From contig NZ_JNZO01000024.1 of assembly GCF_000717595.1 (NCBI RefSeq), positions 62,001 to 126,000 of the forward strand: a DNA stretch of 64,000 bases, read 5' to 3'. How positions within the stretch are numbered: position 1 is the first letter of the stretch; each line of letters starts with the position of its first letter. Below, in pieces: positions 44,929 through 53,407 of this stretch. Position numbers and translations under genes: made by a program. The notes beneath the pieces were generated by a model. The model was given only the letters and a program-made list of their open reading frames with translations, was not told the DNA's origin and ran no database searches. Source of the stretch: Streptomyces flavochromogenes (GTDB lineage: Bacteria; Actinomycetota; Actinomycetes; Streptomycetales; Streptomycetaceae).

Positions 44929-45102
44929 TCACTGTGCGAAGCACCACAGACACGGCGGCGGGGCGGCCCGCACCCGAAGGTGCGGACCGCCCCGCCGGTC
45001 ACGCAGGCCGACGATGCCGAGGCTGAAGAGGCCCACGAGGGCGACGGTCGCCACGAGGCTGACTCCGAAGACGGAGCCGAGAGCTGCCCAGTCGATCTTC
45101 AT
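44929..45102 (-). CDS. 57-residue membrane protein linked to phosphate transporter
   Basis: A short gene starting 12 bases after the phosphate transporter stop, with AAGGA eight bases before its ATG. The first 33 residues (MKIDWAALGSVFGVSLVATV and on) form one membrane helix; this small protein downstream of pit genes is familiar from Streptomyces. The reading frame then continues through a very stable hairpin (44956-44997), adding an arginine/proline tail before the TGA at 44929-44931. The natural protein may be meant to end near the helix, but no earlier stop exists. Role unknown, perhaps a transporter subunit. Confidence 0.7.
   Translation of the reverse strand: MKIDWAALGSVFGVSLVATVALVGLFSLGIVGLRDRRGGPHLRVRAAPPPCLWCFAQ
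44956..44997 (-). terminator. 19-bp stem with C(UUCG)G loop
   Basis: On the minus strand the arms pair along 19 bases with a single G-U wobble, closed by the extra-stable C(UUCG)G tetraloop. The wobble is a C-A mismatch on the plus strand, so the hairpin is built for the minus transcript. It ends the phosphate transporter operon just before the cob promoter, yet lies inside the 57-residue reading frame. Confidence 0.88.
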
Positions 45103-45114
45103 GTCGTTCGTTCC

Positions 45115-46383
45115 TTAGACCGCGGCGGCGGGGGCCGGGGGAGCGGTCGGGTCGGTGGGGGCCGGCGCGGGGATGGTGGCCTTCAGATCCTCGTCCGCGA
45201 CGGCGGCGACGGAACCGGCGGCCGGCGGCGGGGTGACGGCCGCGATGGCGGTGGTCACGACGCCCGCGGGCTCGGCGTCGAGGTCGTCGGCGGTGACGTT
45301 GTTGTGATCGACCGGCTTGCGGCGGGACAGCGACCAGATGACGCCCGAGCCGGCGACCAGCAGGACCGCGACGGCGGCGATGCCCCAGGGGCCCTGCTTG
45401 GTGAGGAATTCGGCTCCGGCACCGACCACGGCGGCGGCGGGCAGGGTCAGACCCCAGGCGACGAACATCCGGGTGGCGGTCGACCAGCGGACGACACCGC
45501 CCTTGCGGCCGAGACCTGCGCCCATCACGGCACCCGAGCAGGACTGGGTGGTGGAGAGGGAGAAGCCGAGGTGCGAGGAGGCGAGGATGACCGTCGCGGC
45601 GCTGGTCTGGGCGGCGAAGCCCTGCTGCGGCTGGAGGTCGGTGAGGCCCTTGCCCATGGTGCGGATGATGCGCCAGCCACCGAGGTAGGTGCCGAGGGCG
45701 ATGGCGACACCGGCGCAGACGATGACCCACAGCGGAGGGTTCGAGCCGGGGGCGACGACCCCCTGGGTGACCAGGGCGAGGGTGATGATGCCCATCGTCT
45801 TCTGGGCGTCGTTGGTGCCGTGGGCGAGGGAGACGAGACCGGCGGAGGCGATCTGGCCGGCCCGGTAGCCCTTGGCCGTGGCCTTCGCCTCGGGGTTGGC
45901 CTTGATCTTGTACGTCAGCCTGGTGGCGGCCATCGCGGCGAGGCCGGCGACGAGCGGCGCGGCGACGGCCGGGATGAGGACCTTGGTGACGATGGTCGGG
46001 CCGTTCACGGCCGACCAGCCGGCCGACATGACCGCGGCGCCGATGAGGCCGCCGAAGAGGGCGTGGGAGGAGCTGGACGGGAGTCCGAGCAGCCAGGTCA
46101 GGAGGTTCCAGAGGATGGCGCCGACCAGCGCGGCGAAGATCACCTCTGTACGAATGCCCTCTTCGTTGATGATCCCGCCGGAGATCGTCTTGGCGACCTC
46201 CACGGACAGGAACGCGCCGACGAGGTTCAGCACGGCGGACATGGCCACCGCCGTCTTCGGTTTGAGAGCACCGGTCGAGATGGTCGTCGCCATCGCGTTC
46301 GCGGTGTCGTGGAAACCGTTCGTGAAATCGAACACGAGAGCTGTCACGACCACAATGGCGAGCAGCAGCGTGATGTGTTCCAT
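45115..46383 (-). CDS. pit: Low-affinity inorganic phosphate transporter (PiT family)
   Basis: A 422-residue PiT-family transporter. The duplicated signature is visible as DFTNGFHDTANAMATTIST near the N-terminus and SLAHGTNDAQKTMGIITLAL in the second half, with about ten membrane helices. The C-terminal 40 residues form a disordered alanine/proline tail. It imports metal-phosphate with protons. A PHO box lies upstream, so phosphate starvation control by PhoP is expected, and a 57-residue membrane protein follows in the same operon. The arrangement resembles PitH2 of S. coelicolor (from memory, not searched). Confidence 0.94.
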   Translation of the reverse strand: MEHITLLLAIVVVTALVFDFTNGFHDTANAMATTISTGALKPKTAVAMSAVLNLVGAFLSVEVAKTISGGIINEEGIRTEVIFAALVGAILWNLLTWLLGLPSSSSHALFGGLIGAAVMSAGWSAVNGPTIVTKVLIPAVAAPLVAGLAAMAATRLTYKIKANPEAKATAKGYRAGQIASAGLVSLAHGTNDAQKTMGIITLALVTQGVVAPGSNPPLWVIVCAGVAIALGTYLGGWRIIRTMGKGLTDLQPQQGFAAQTSAATVILASSHLGFSLSTTQSCSGAVMGAGLGRKGGVVRWSTATRMFVAWGLTLPAAAVVGAGAEFLTKQGPWGIAAVAVLLVAGSGVIWSLSRRKPVDHNNVTADDLDAEPAGVVTTAIAAVTPPPAAGSVAAVADEDLKATIPAPAPTDPTAPPAPAAAV

Positions 46384-46430
46384 TTACCCAGGCAATCGTT
46401 TGAGGTCAGTGGCTGGACGAACGTAAGCAA

Positions 46431-46452
46431 CCTGAGTGAACGGAAGGTGAAC
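46431..46452 (-). promoter_or_regulatory. PHO box (PhoP binding site)
   Basis: On the minus strand two direct 11-base units, GTTCACCTTCC and GTTCACTCAGG, lie 48 bases upstream of the pit start. They match the Streptomyces PHO-box consensus of tandem G(T/G)TCA-based 11-mers. PhoP-phosphate would bind here. Confidence 0.85.
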
Positions 46453-46803
46453 TGGGTCGGGCGCTGTGGTGTCCCAATTCGGCGTCAAGAGATTCCGGTT
46501 ACGGCTCCGGCCGCCGAGCTGTCCACGATGCGGTCACCCCGCAACCCCGGGTAATCCAGGTCATCAACGGGCACATGCGACCTGCCCCGGTTCCTCCTCC
46601 CTCACCCGGTTCCGGTCCCTGGACGGAACCATCCGACCGGGGGACCCCGCGGACGAGACCCATGTCACTCCCCGGAGGGCCCCGGAGGCCCCGGGAGGCA
46701 CGCGCGCCGAACCCCCGTCCGCACCTCTCACTCCGGCCTCCCCTCCGGGGCCGTACGGGTCCCACCGGTGGCAGTCCGCTCCCACCCTGCCGAGACTGGG
46801 AGC
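46453..46803. other. 351-bp intergenic region without a supported gene
   Basis: The region lies between the divergent pit and alpha/beta hydrolase genes. Beyond the PHO box I see only GC-rich sequence with open frames that lack codon bias, start sites or homology. Promoters for both neighbours must lie here. Confidence 0.5.
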
Positions 46804-47931
46804 GTGCGCCCGGCTACAGCGACGGCAGCGGCCGTCACCACCCTGCTCGGTGTCGGCGCGGCCGCGTTCGCGGCCGGCCGGTACGCCAGCGACGTCGCCC
46901 TCAGGGCGCCGTCCGGACGTCCCCTGCCCGGGGACCCCAAACTCACCGTGCACGCCACGGGCCCCGAACGGATCACCCTCACCCGCAGCCTCGCCTCGCT
47001 GCGCCCCGGTACGTACGGCATCGAAGGACACGGCCAGCACGCCGTCGTCGGCCCGGTCCTCGACCGGGTCCCGCACACCGCGGACACCGTCGTCCGGCGG
47101 CTCGAACGCGTCGAGCGCGGGGTGCTCGGCCCCGGCTCCCGCGTCCGCCTCACCCCCCAGCTGCACATCGGCACGCCCATCAGCGCCCTCGGGCTCGCGC
47201 ACGAGGACGTCGAGATCCCCGGCGAGCTCGGCCCCCTGCCCGCCTGGCTGGTGGCCGCTCCCCGCACCACCTGGGTGATCGCCCTGCACGGTCTCGGCAC
47301 CACCCGCGAGCACCCGCTGAACGTCGTCCCCTTCTTCAACCGCCGCAAGATCCCCGTCCTCGTCCCCGCCTACCGCGGCGACGAGGGAGCACCCGCCTCC
47401 CCGGACGGCCTCGCCCACCTCGGCGACTCCGAGTGGCGCGACGTCGACGCCGCCATCCGCTACGCCGTCCACCGGGGTGCGTCGAAGATCGTGCTCCACG
47501 GCTGGGGGACCGGGGCCTCGATGGCCCTGCGCGCCGCCGCCGAGTCGGGGGTCCGCGACCGGATCAGCGGCCTCGTCCTCGACTCGCCCGTCCTGGCCTG
47601 GGAGGCCACCTTCCGCAACCTCGCGGCGGCCCGCCATGTCCCCGCGCCCCTGCTCCCGCTCGCCGTCCGCGCGGCCCAGGGCAGGACCGGACGGCACGGC
47701 GACCTCCTCGAGGAGGCCTCCGCGCCGGGCGCGCTGCGCGTCCCCGTGCTCCTCTTCCACGGCCCCGACGACACCATCGCCCCCTGGGAACCGTCCGTCG
47801 CACTCGCCGCCCGCCGCCCCGATCTGGTATCCCTCCAGACCGTCCGGCACGCCCCGCACGCGGCCATGTGGAACGCCGACCCTGTCCGCTACGAGGAGGC
47901 CCTCCGCCGCTTCCTCACCCCGCTCCTCTAG
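46804..47931 (+). CDS. Alpha/beta hydrolase
   Basis: A 375-residue protein with an N-terminal hydrophobic segment (TTLLGVGAAAFAAGRYAS) that could be a signal anchor. The hydrolase part begins near residue 155 (WVIALHGLGTTREH), with a nucleophile-elbow region HGWGTGASMALRA in which the usual G-x-S-x-G serine is replaced by G-T-G, then DSPVLAW and the late histidine in HAPHAAMWN. The missing elbow serine makes catalysis uncertain. The GTG at 46804 fits a leaderless start; an in-frame GTG at 46768 is less likely. Confidence 0.78.
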   Translation: MRPATATAAAVTTLLGVGAAAFAAGRYASDVALRAPSGRPLPGDPKLTVHATGPERITLTRSLASLRPGTYGIEGHGQHAVVGPVLDRVPHTADTVVRRLERVERGVLGPGSRVRLTPQLHIGTPISALGLAHEDVEIPGELGPLPAWLVAAPRTTWVIALHGLGTTREHPLNVVPFFNRRKIPVLVPAYRGDEGAPASPDGLAHLGDSEWRDVDAAIRYAVHRGASKIVLHGWGTGASMALRAAAESGVRDRISGLVLDSPVLAWEATFRNLAAARHVPAPLLPLAVRAAQGRTGRHGDLLEEASAPGALRVPVLLFHGPDDTIAPWEPSVALAARRPDLVSLQTVRHAPHAAMWNADPVRYEEALRRFLTPLL

Positions 47932-48008
47932 GGCCCGGCGGCGGGGGCCGGGGACGGCACGGCCGATTCCGATTGGGCTTTCGGGCCGTCAGCGGGAAGA
48001 CTGCCCCC

Positions 48009-49445
48009 GTGACGTCTCGAAAGCCCGATGAACCATTGGCGCGCAACTCCAGACTCCGACTCGTCCGCCCGCGGGCGCTGGCCACCGCCCGAAGGGCCGT
48101 GACGACCCGGCGCACCCGGCCGGCGCCGCGGCCGCCCGAGGGCACTCCGCCCCGTGCGGAGCTCGCCCGCCAGGCCCGGCACGTCCTCGCCGACGCCGTA
48201 CGGATCGCCCGCTGGGCAGCCGTCGAACGCGGCGCCACAGCGGCAGCCCGCAGCGGCCCCGGAGCCGTCCCCGCCCAGGAACGGGCCGCTGCCGCACTGA
48301 ACCTGACGCCCGGACAGATCCGGGCCGGCTGGGACCGCGCCCGGCTCGCCGGCCTCGTCGAGCTCCACGGCGACACCGCCCGCCCCGGCTGGCGGCTGCA
48401 TGCCTGGGATCGCGACGACTCCGCCGTACTGCGCGGCTGGGTCGCCCTCTTCGACGCCTGGTCCCTGGTGCACCCGGCTCCCGAGGGGGTCGAGCCGAGC
48501 GCCGTCGCCGAGGTCGTCGAGGCCCTCCCGCAGGTCCTGTCGCTGCTGCAGCTCTCCCAGGGCCCGGTCCTCGTCCCCGCCCTGCTCGACCTGCTCGGCC
48601 AGCGCGTCGAGGAGCTCCGCGAGGAACGCTGCGAGGTCCCGGGGGCCGAGCAGGCCACCGAGGCCACGGAGTCCGCCGAGACCACCGGCGCACCCGATGT
48701 GAACGGCACCGCCGGGCTCCCGGCCCTGCTCGACTGGGCGCTCGAAGGTCTGGCGGCCGTCGGCGCGCTCACCCTGGACCCCGGTGCGGAGGGGCGTCAC
48801 GCCACCCTGACCCCGCTCGGCAACTGGGCGGTCTGGGTCAAGCTGGAGCAGATCTGCGTCGCCGCGCAGAGCCCCGCCGGGAACATCGAGCAGTCCGCCG
48901 AGGACATGCTCCGGGGCTGTGCCCGGCTCACCCCCGGCCCCGCCCGCGCCGAGTACCGCGCCTGGCTCGCGGCCCGCACCCTCTCCAGCGCGGTGACCGA
49001 ACTCCTCACCGTCGCCCGCGGCGAGGACGCGCTGCTGCGCGGGCTCGCCTTCGAGGCGCTCCGGGTCGTCGGCGCCCCCGCCGAGGCCGAGGTGCGGGCC
49101 ACCGTCGCCGAACCCTCCCTCCGGCCGTACGCGCTGCTCTGGCTCGCCGAGTACGAGGGCGCCGACCCGGACGACGCCCAGGAGGTCCTCACCCGCGAGG
49201 AGTCCACCTGGCTCTGGGTGGACACGGCGGCGGCCGTCGCCGACCACGGGGAGAGCGAGCTGCTCGTCCGGCACCTCGACTCCGCCGTGCAGGGCACCGT
49301 CCCGGCGCTCCTCGACGAGATCAGGGCCGTCGGCCACCCCCGTACCGTGCAGGTCCTGGTCGCCCTCGCCGCCGCCCACCCGGACCCGGCACTGGCCAAG
49401 GCCGTCCGCCGGGCCGCCTTCCAGGTCCACACCGGGGGAGCGTGA
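48009..49445 (+). CDS. Hypothetical protein with helical repeats
   Basis: A 478-residue protein not recognised as a known enzyme. The first 90 residues are arginine-rich; the remainder is strongly helical and alanine/leucine-rich, with HEAT-like pairs in the last third (LLRGLAFEALRVVGAPAEAEV, ALLWLAEYEG, VQVLVALAAAHPDPALAKAV). No membrane helix is present. The GTG at 48009 begins directly after a CTGCCCCC stretch and may be leaderless. It stands alone. Confidence 0.7.
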   Translation: MTSRKPDEPLARNSRLRLVRPRALATARRAVTTRRTRPAPRPPEGTPPRAELARQARHVLADAVRIARWAAVERGATAAARSGPGAVPAQERAAAALNLTPGQIRAGWDRARLAGLVELHGDTARPGWRLHAWDRDDSAVLRGWVALFDAWSLVHPAPEGVEPSAVAEVVEALPQVLSLLQLSQGPVLVPALLDLLGQRVEELREERCEVPGAEQATEATESAETTGAPDVNGTAGLPALLDWALEGLAAVGALTLDPGAEGRHATLTPLGNWAVWVKLEQICVAAQSPAGNIEQSAEDMLRGCARLTPGPARAEYRAWLAARTLSSAVTELLTVARGEDALLRGLAFEALRVVGAPAEAEVRATVAEPSLRPYALLWLAEYEGADPDDAQEVLTREESTWLWVDTAAAVADHGESELLVRHLDSAVQGTVPALLDEIRAVGHPRTVQVLVALAAAHPDPALAKAVRRAAFQVHTGGA

Positions 49446-49485
49446 CGGGACCCCGGGTCCCGAAGGGGAGGTCCCCGGCGCCCGG

Positions 49486-49887
49486 CTACTCCGCGGCGCC
49501 GGGGGTGTAGGTCCCGAAGCTCCAGATGTTGCCCTCGGCGTCGCGCGCCATGTAGTCCCGCGAGCCGTACTCCTGGTCCTTGGGCGGCATCACGATCTCG
49601 ACGCCGTGGGCCACCGCCCGCGCGTGGTGCTCGTCGACGTCGTCCACGTGCACGAACACACCGACCGGGCCGGCGTCGGCCATCAGCTTGTCGAACTCGC
49701 TGCCGGTGCCCTTGCTGCCCAGCATCACCATGCCGTTCCCGTAGGACAGCTCGGCGTGCGCCACGCGGCCGTCCTCGGCCTCGTACACGGCGTCGGCGCG
49801 GAAGCCGAAGCCCTCCGTGAGCAGGCTGATCGCCGCCTTCGCGTCCTCGTACGTCAGCGTCGGACAGATGTGGGGAGCCTCAGCCAT
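49486..49887 (-). CDS. VOC/glyoxalase-fold protein
   Basis: A 133-residue protein with the paired beta-alpha-beta-beta-beta units of the vicinal-oxygen-chelate fold: FGFRADAVYEAEDGRVAHAEL in the first half and VDDVDEHHARAVAHGVEIVMPPKDQEYGSRDYMARDAEGNIW, split here by reading order, in the second. It belongs to the PhnB-like or glyoxalase-like group with unknown substrate. The ATG at 49887 follows GAGGAAG. Confidence 0.86.
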   Translation of the reverse strand: MAEAPHICPTLTYEDAKAAISLLTEGFGFRADAVYEAEDGRVAHAELSYGNGMVMLGSKGTGSEFDKLMADAGPVGVFVHVDDVDEHHARAVAHGVEIVMPPKDQEYGSRDYMARDAEGNIWSFGTYTPGAAE

Positions 49888-49954
49888 CCCGATCACTTCC
49901 TCTCGATTCAGTCGAATGTGACCCGGGTCTCAGTCTGGCAGTCCCCGTCGGCAA

Positions 49955-50845
49955 TCAGCGGAAGGTGTTGCACCGGGCCATGTCGCCCGTCCGGTAGCCC
50001 TCGGAGAACCACTGCCGGCGCTGGGCCGCGGAGCCATGGGTCCAGTTCTCCGGGGTCACCCGGCCCTGGAACCTCTCCTGGATCCGGTCGTCGCCCACCG
50101 CGGCCGCCGCGTCCAGGCCGTCCCGGATGTCCGCTTCCGTCAGCCGCGTGAGCAGCGGCCTGCCCGTGCGGTCGTCGGGCGTGGTCGTGGCGTGCCGGGC
50201 CCACACGCCCGCGTAGCAGTCGGCCTGGAGCTCGACCCGCACGGCGTTGGAGTTCGCGCCGGTCCGCCCGTCCTGGGCGCGGCTCAGGGTCCCCATCAGG
50301 TTCTGGATGTGGTGGCCGTACTCGTGCGCCACCACGTACGCCTGGGCGAAGGGGCCGCCGCTCGAACCGAACGTGGTGCGCAGCTCGTCGAAGAAGTCCA
50401 GGTCCAGATAGACCTGCCGGTCGCCGGGGCAGTAGAACGGCCCCACCGCCGAGGTCGCGGAGCCGCAGGCGGTCGGGACCTGCCGGCTGAACATCACGGT
50501 GGCGGCGCTCCCGTACGTGCCGCCGCGGCGCGCGTACTCGCTCCGCCAGAAGTCCTGGACGCTGTTGACGACGGCGACGATCCGGCAGTCCTCGCGGGTG
50601 TTGGCGTCGGAGCCCTTCTTGCAGGTCTGGGCAACCTGGGCGGCCCCCGACGAGCTGGCCACCGGCTCGTCGCCGCCCGAGGAGAGTCCGAGCTGGTCCG
50701 GCCCCACCCCGAGGAACAGGCCCAGGATCAGGGCGATGAAGCCGATGATGCCGCCGCCGACGGTCGCCTTCCCGCCCGGGATGCGACTGCTCCGGACGTC
50801 CTTGACCTCCGAGGTGTCCAGATCGGCGTCGTCGTCGAACTGCAC
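49955..50845 (-). CDS. Neutral zinc metallopeptidase (YpfJ-like)
   Basis: A 296-residue protein: an acidic N-terminus, one membrane anchor at about 27-46 ([19 protein letters not shown]), and an extracytoplasmic peptidase domain with the zinc motif HEYGHH ([17 protein letters not shown]) and a later [14 protein letters not shown] providing the third ligand. It matches the putative neutral zinc metallopeptidase family; substrates are unknown. The ATG at 50845 is used. Confidence 0.9.
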   Translation of the reverse strand: MQFDDDADLDTSEVKDVRSSRIPGGKATVGGGIIGFIALILGLFLGVGPDQLGLSSGGDEPVASSSGAAQVAQTCKKGSDANTREDCRIVAVVNSVQDFWRSEYARRGGTYGSAATVMFSRQVPTACGSATSAVGPFYCPGDRQVYLDLDFFDELRTTFGSSGGPFAQAYVVAHEYGHHIQNLMGTLSRAQDGRTGANSNAVRVELQADCYAGVWARHATTTPDDRTGRPLLTRLTEADIRDGLDAAAAVGDDRIQERFQGRVTPENWTHGSAAQRRQWFSEGYRTGDMARCNTFR

Positions 50846-51112
50846 GGTCCACCGCCCTCCGCGTCACTGCCGCGGCAGAGGCCGCCGCCCTGCGCCGAGT
50901 ATCAGCGGATCTTCCCTCACTCGCCCCTTTTGTTCCAGCAATGGCGGTTATGTGAGAAAGCTCCGATCGCGGCCCTGGGCCCCCGCATGGCCGAAAAGCA
51001 GTTGCAGGGGCCCGTTAGACTGGCCGTATGGCCATTCTCCCCGTGCATTAGCGGCGTCGAAGCCCTTCATCAGCAGTCCTTCCGCCGTTTCCCATCGCCC
51101 TGGAGTCTGTCC

Positions 51113-52711
51113 GTGATCACCGCTTCCGGCATCGAGCTGCGCGCCGGCGCCCGAGTCCTCATCGAGTCCGCCTCCTTCCGTGTCGCCAAGGGCGACCGCA
51201 TCGGCCTCGTCGGTCGCAACGGAGCGGGCAAGACCACCCTCACCAAGTGCCTCGCGGGCGAGGGCGTCCCCGCCGCCGGCCAGATCGCCCGCTCCGGCGA
51301 GGTCGGCTACCTCCCGCAGGACCCGCGTACCGGCGACCTCGACGTCCTGGCCCGCGACCGCATCCTCTCCGCCCGTGGCCTCGACGTCCTCCTCAAGAAG
51401 ATGAGGATGAACGAGGAGCGCATCGCCACCGGCTCCGGTGCCACCCGCGACAAGGCGATGCGGCAGTACGAGCGCCAGGAGACCGAGTTCCTGACCAAGG
51501 GCGGGTACGCGGCCGAGGCCGAGGCGTCCACCATCGCCGCCGCCCTGGGTCTGCCCGACCGGGTCCTCGGCCAGCCGCTCCACACCCTCTCCGGTGGTCA
51601 GCGCCGCCGTGTCGAGCTCGCCCGGATCCTCTTCTCGGACGCCGACACGCTCCTCCTCGACGAGCCGACCAACCACCTGGACGCCGACTCCATCGTCTGG
51701 CTGCGCGACTACCTGAAGAGCTACCGCGGCGGCTTCATCGTGATCTCCCACGACGTCGACCTCGTCGAGACCGTGGTCAACAAGGTCTTCTACCTGGACG
51801 CCAACCGCTCCACGATCGACGTCTACAACATGGGCTGGAAGCTCTACCAGCAGCAGCGTGAGGCCGACGAGAAGCGCCGCAAGCGCGAGCGCCAGAACGC
51901 CGAGAAGAAGGCCGCCGCCCTCAACTCGCAGGCCGACAAGATGCGCGCCAAGGCCACCAAGACCGTGGCCGCCCAGAACATGGCCAAGCGCGCCGAGCGA
52001 CTGCTCTCCGGCCTGGAGGCGGTGCGCGCCTCCGACAAGGTCGCCAAGCTCCGCTTCCCGGACCCCGCCCCCTGCGGCAAGACCCCGCTGACGGCCGAGG
52101 GGCTCTCCAAGTCCTACGGTTCGCTCGAAATCTTCACCGATGTGGACCTGGCGATCGACAAGGGCTCCCGCGTCGTCATCCTCGGCCTCAACGGCGCGGG
52201 CAAGACCACGCTGCTCCGGCTGCTCGCCGGCGCCGAGAAGCCCGACACCGGCGAGGTGACCCCGGGCCACGGTCTCAAGCTCGGCTACTACGCCCAGGAG
52301 CACGAGACGCTCGACCCCGAGCGCAGCGTCCTGGAGAACATGCGCTCGGCCGCGCCCGACCTCGACCTCGTCCAGGTCCGCAAGACGCTCGGGTCCTTCC
52401 TCTTCTCCGGCGACGACGTCGACAAGCCGGCCGGGGTGCTCTCCGGCGGCGAGAAGACCCGTCTGGCCCTGGCCACCCTGGTCGTCTCCTCGGCGAACGT
52501 GCTGCTCCTCGACGAGCCCACCAACAACCTGGACCCGGCCAGCCGCGAGGAGATCCTCGGGGCCCTGCGGACCTACAAGGGCGCCGTCGTCCTCGTCACC
52601 CACGACGAGGGTGCGGTCGACGCGCTGGAGCCGGAGCGGATCATCCTGCTCCCCGACGGCGTCGAGGACCTGTGGGGCCCGGACTACGCGGACCTGGTCG
52701 CGCTCGCCTGA
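51113..52711 (+). CDS. ABC-F family ATPase
   Basis: A 532-residue protein with two ABC ATPase domains and no membrane segments. Domain 1 has GRNGAGKTTL, LSGGQRRRVELARIL and LLLDEPTNHLD; domain 2 has GLNGAGKTTLL, LSGGEKTRLALATLV and LLLDEPTNNLD. A basic, helical linker (about 245-300) with QQREADEKRRKRERQNAEKK is the P-site tRNA interaction motif. ABC-F proteins bind the ribosome E site and regulate translation; some confer antibiotic protection. This one resembles the housekeeping group. GTG at 51113 follows GGAG. Confidence 0.9.
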   Translation: MITASGIELRAGARVLIESASFRVAKGDRIGLVGRNGAGKTTLTKCLAGEGVPAAGQIARSGEVGYLPQDPRTGDLDVLARDRILSARGLDVLLKKMRMNEERIATGSGATRDKAMRQYERQETEFLTKGGYAAEAEASTIAAALGLPDRVLGQPLHTLSGGQRRRVELARILFSDADTLLLDEPTNHLDADSIVWLRDYLKSYRGGFIVISHDVDLVETVVNKVFYLDANRSTIDVYNMGWKLYQQQREADEKRRKRERQNAEKKAAALNSQADKMRAKATKTVAAQNMAKRAERLLSGLEAVRASDKVAKLRFPDPAPCGKTPLTAEGLSKSYGSLEIFTDVDLAIDKGSRVVILGLNGAGKTTLLRLLAGAEKPDTGEVTPGHGLKLGYYAQEHETLDPERSVLENMRSAAPDLDLVQVRKTLGSFLFSGDDVDKPAGVLSGGEKTRLALATLVVSSANVLLLDEPTNNLDPASREEILGALRTYKGAVVLVTHDEGAVDALEPERIILLPDGVEDLWGPDYADLVALA

Positions 52712-53053
52712 CCCGGAGAGGCCCGGGTGATCATGCCCGGCTGGATCATTCGGCCCACGGGTGATCCTTCATCTGAGTGAGGGCGTCTCGTACATCCCGG
52801 CGCGGTGCTCTGCCGAATCCTTCCGGCAGACCCGCGCCGTATGTGTGTTCTCCCTGTATCGCTGACCTGCTGATTCCCGCTCCAAGCGTCGTGGAGCCCT
52901 GATTCCGGCCCAGCGGAATAAGAGCTTCCGGTCGTGACGAACGCGCGCTCGTCCACAAACCCGGCGGCATGGACCTTGTCGAATGGGTGGCCAGGACGGA
53001 CGGGAGGGGTGATCATGAGAAGTCCAGAGCGCACTTCCCATGAGGAGGCACGG
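52712..53053. other. 342-bp intergenic region
   Basis: No supported gene. It contains three copies of GGGTGATC (near 52727, 52759 and 53007) and a small TGCCG...CGGCA hairpin near 52811. It holds the end of the ABC-F transcript and the promoter of the small HTH gene. Confidence 0.4.
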
Positions 53054-53275
53054 GTGGCCGAGACTCTGAAGAAGGGCAGCCGGGTGACCGGCGCCGCGCG
53101 CGACAAGCTCGCGGCAGACCTGAAGAAGAAGTACGACTCCGGTGCGAGTATCCGGGCGCTGGCCGAGGAAACGGGCCGCTCCTACGGATTCGTCCACCGG
53201 ATGCTCAGTGAGTCCGGAGTCACGCTGCGCGGACGCGGCGGAGCGACCCGGGGCAAGAAAGCCGCCTCGGCCTGA
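53054..53275 (+). CDS. Small helix-turn-helix protein
   Basis: A 73-residue basic protein with one helix-turn-helix: YDSGASIRALAEETGRSYGF followed by VHRMLSESG, and a basic tail RGRGGATRGKK. It belongs to a small protein family that I recall as highly conserved in Streptomyces. The GTG at 53054 follows GAGGAGG; in-frame starts further upstream lack a ribosome-binding site. It probably binds DNA or nucleoid; targets unknown. Confidence 0.85.
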   Translation: MAETLKKGSRVTGAARDKLAADLKKKYDSGASIRALAEETGRSYGFVHRMLSESGVTLRGRGGATRGKKAASA

Positions 53276-53407
53276 CATAGGACGCCTCGACCGGGCCACC
53301 GGAACCCCCGGTGGCCACCCGGTCGGTCATTGCGCCGGCCCGGTGGTTACTGTGCAGTCACTTAGCATGTCGCATGCAACGTGCTGCACCGTAACCGGAG
53401 GCGCCCC

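Noticed and set aside
44811..45002. A 63-codon minus-strand frame across the riboswitch and terminator
   Set aside because: It overlaps the aptamer, promoter and terminator in a frame different from the 57-residue pit partner and has no ribosome-binding site.
46466..47278. A plus-strand frame between the pit gene and the alpha/beta hydrolase
   Set aside because: It runs out of phase into the hydrolase gene and has low-complexity proline/arginine content.
49447..49461. GGGACCC-C-GGGTCCC hairpin as a terminator
   Set aside because: The loop would be one base, leaving only about six usable pairs; it is too weak to call.
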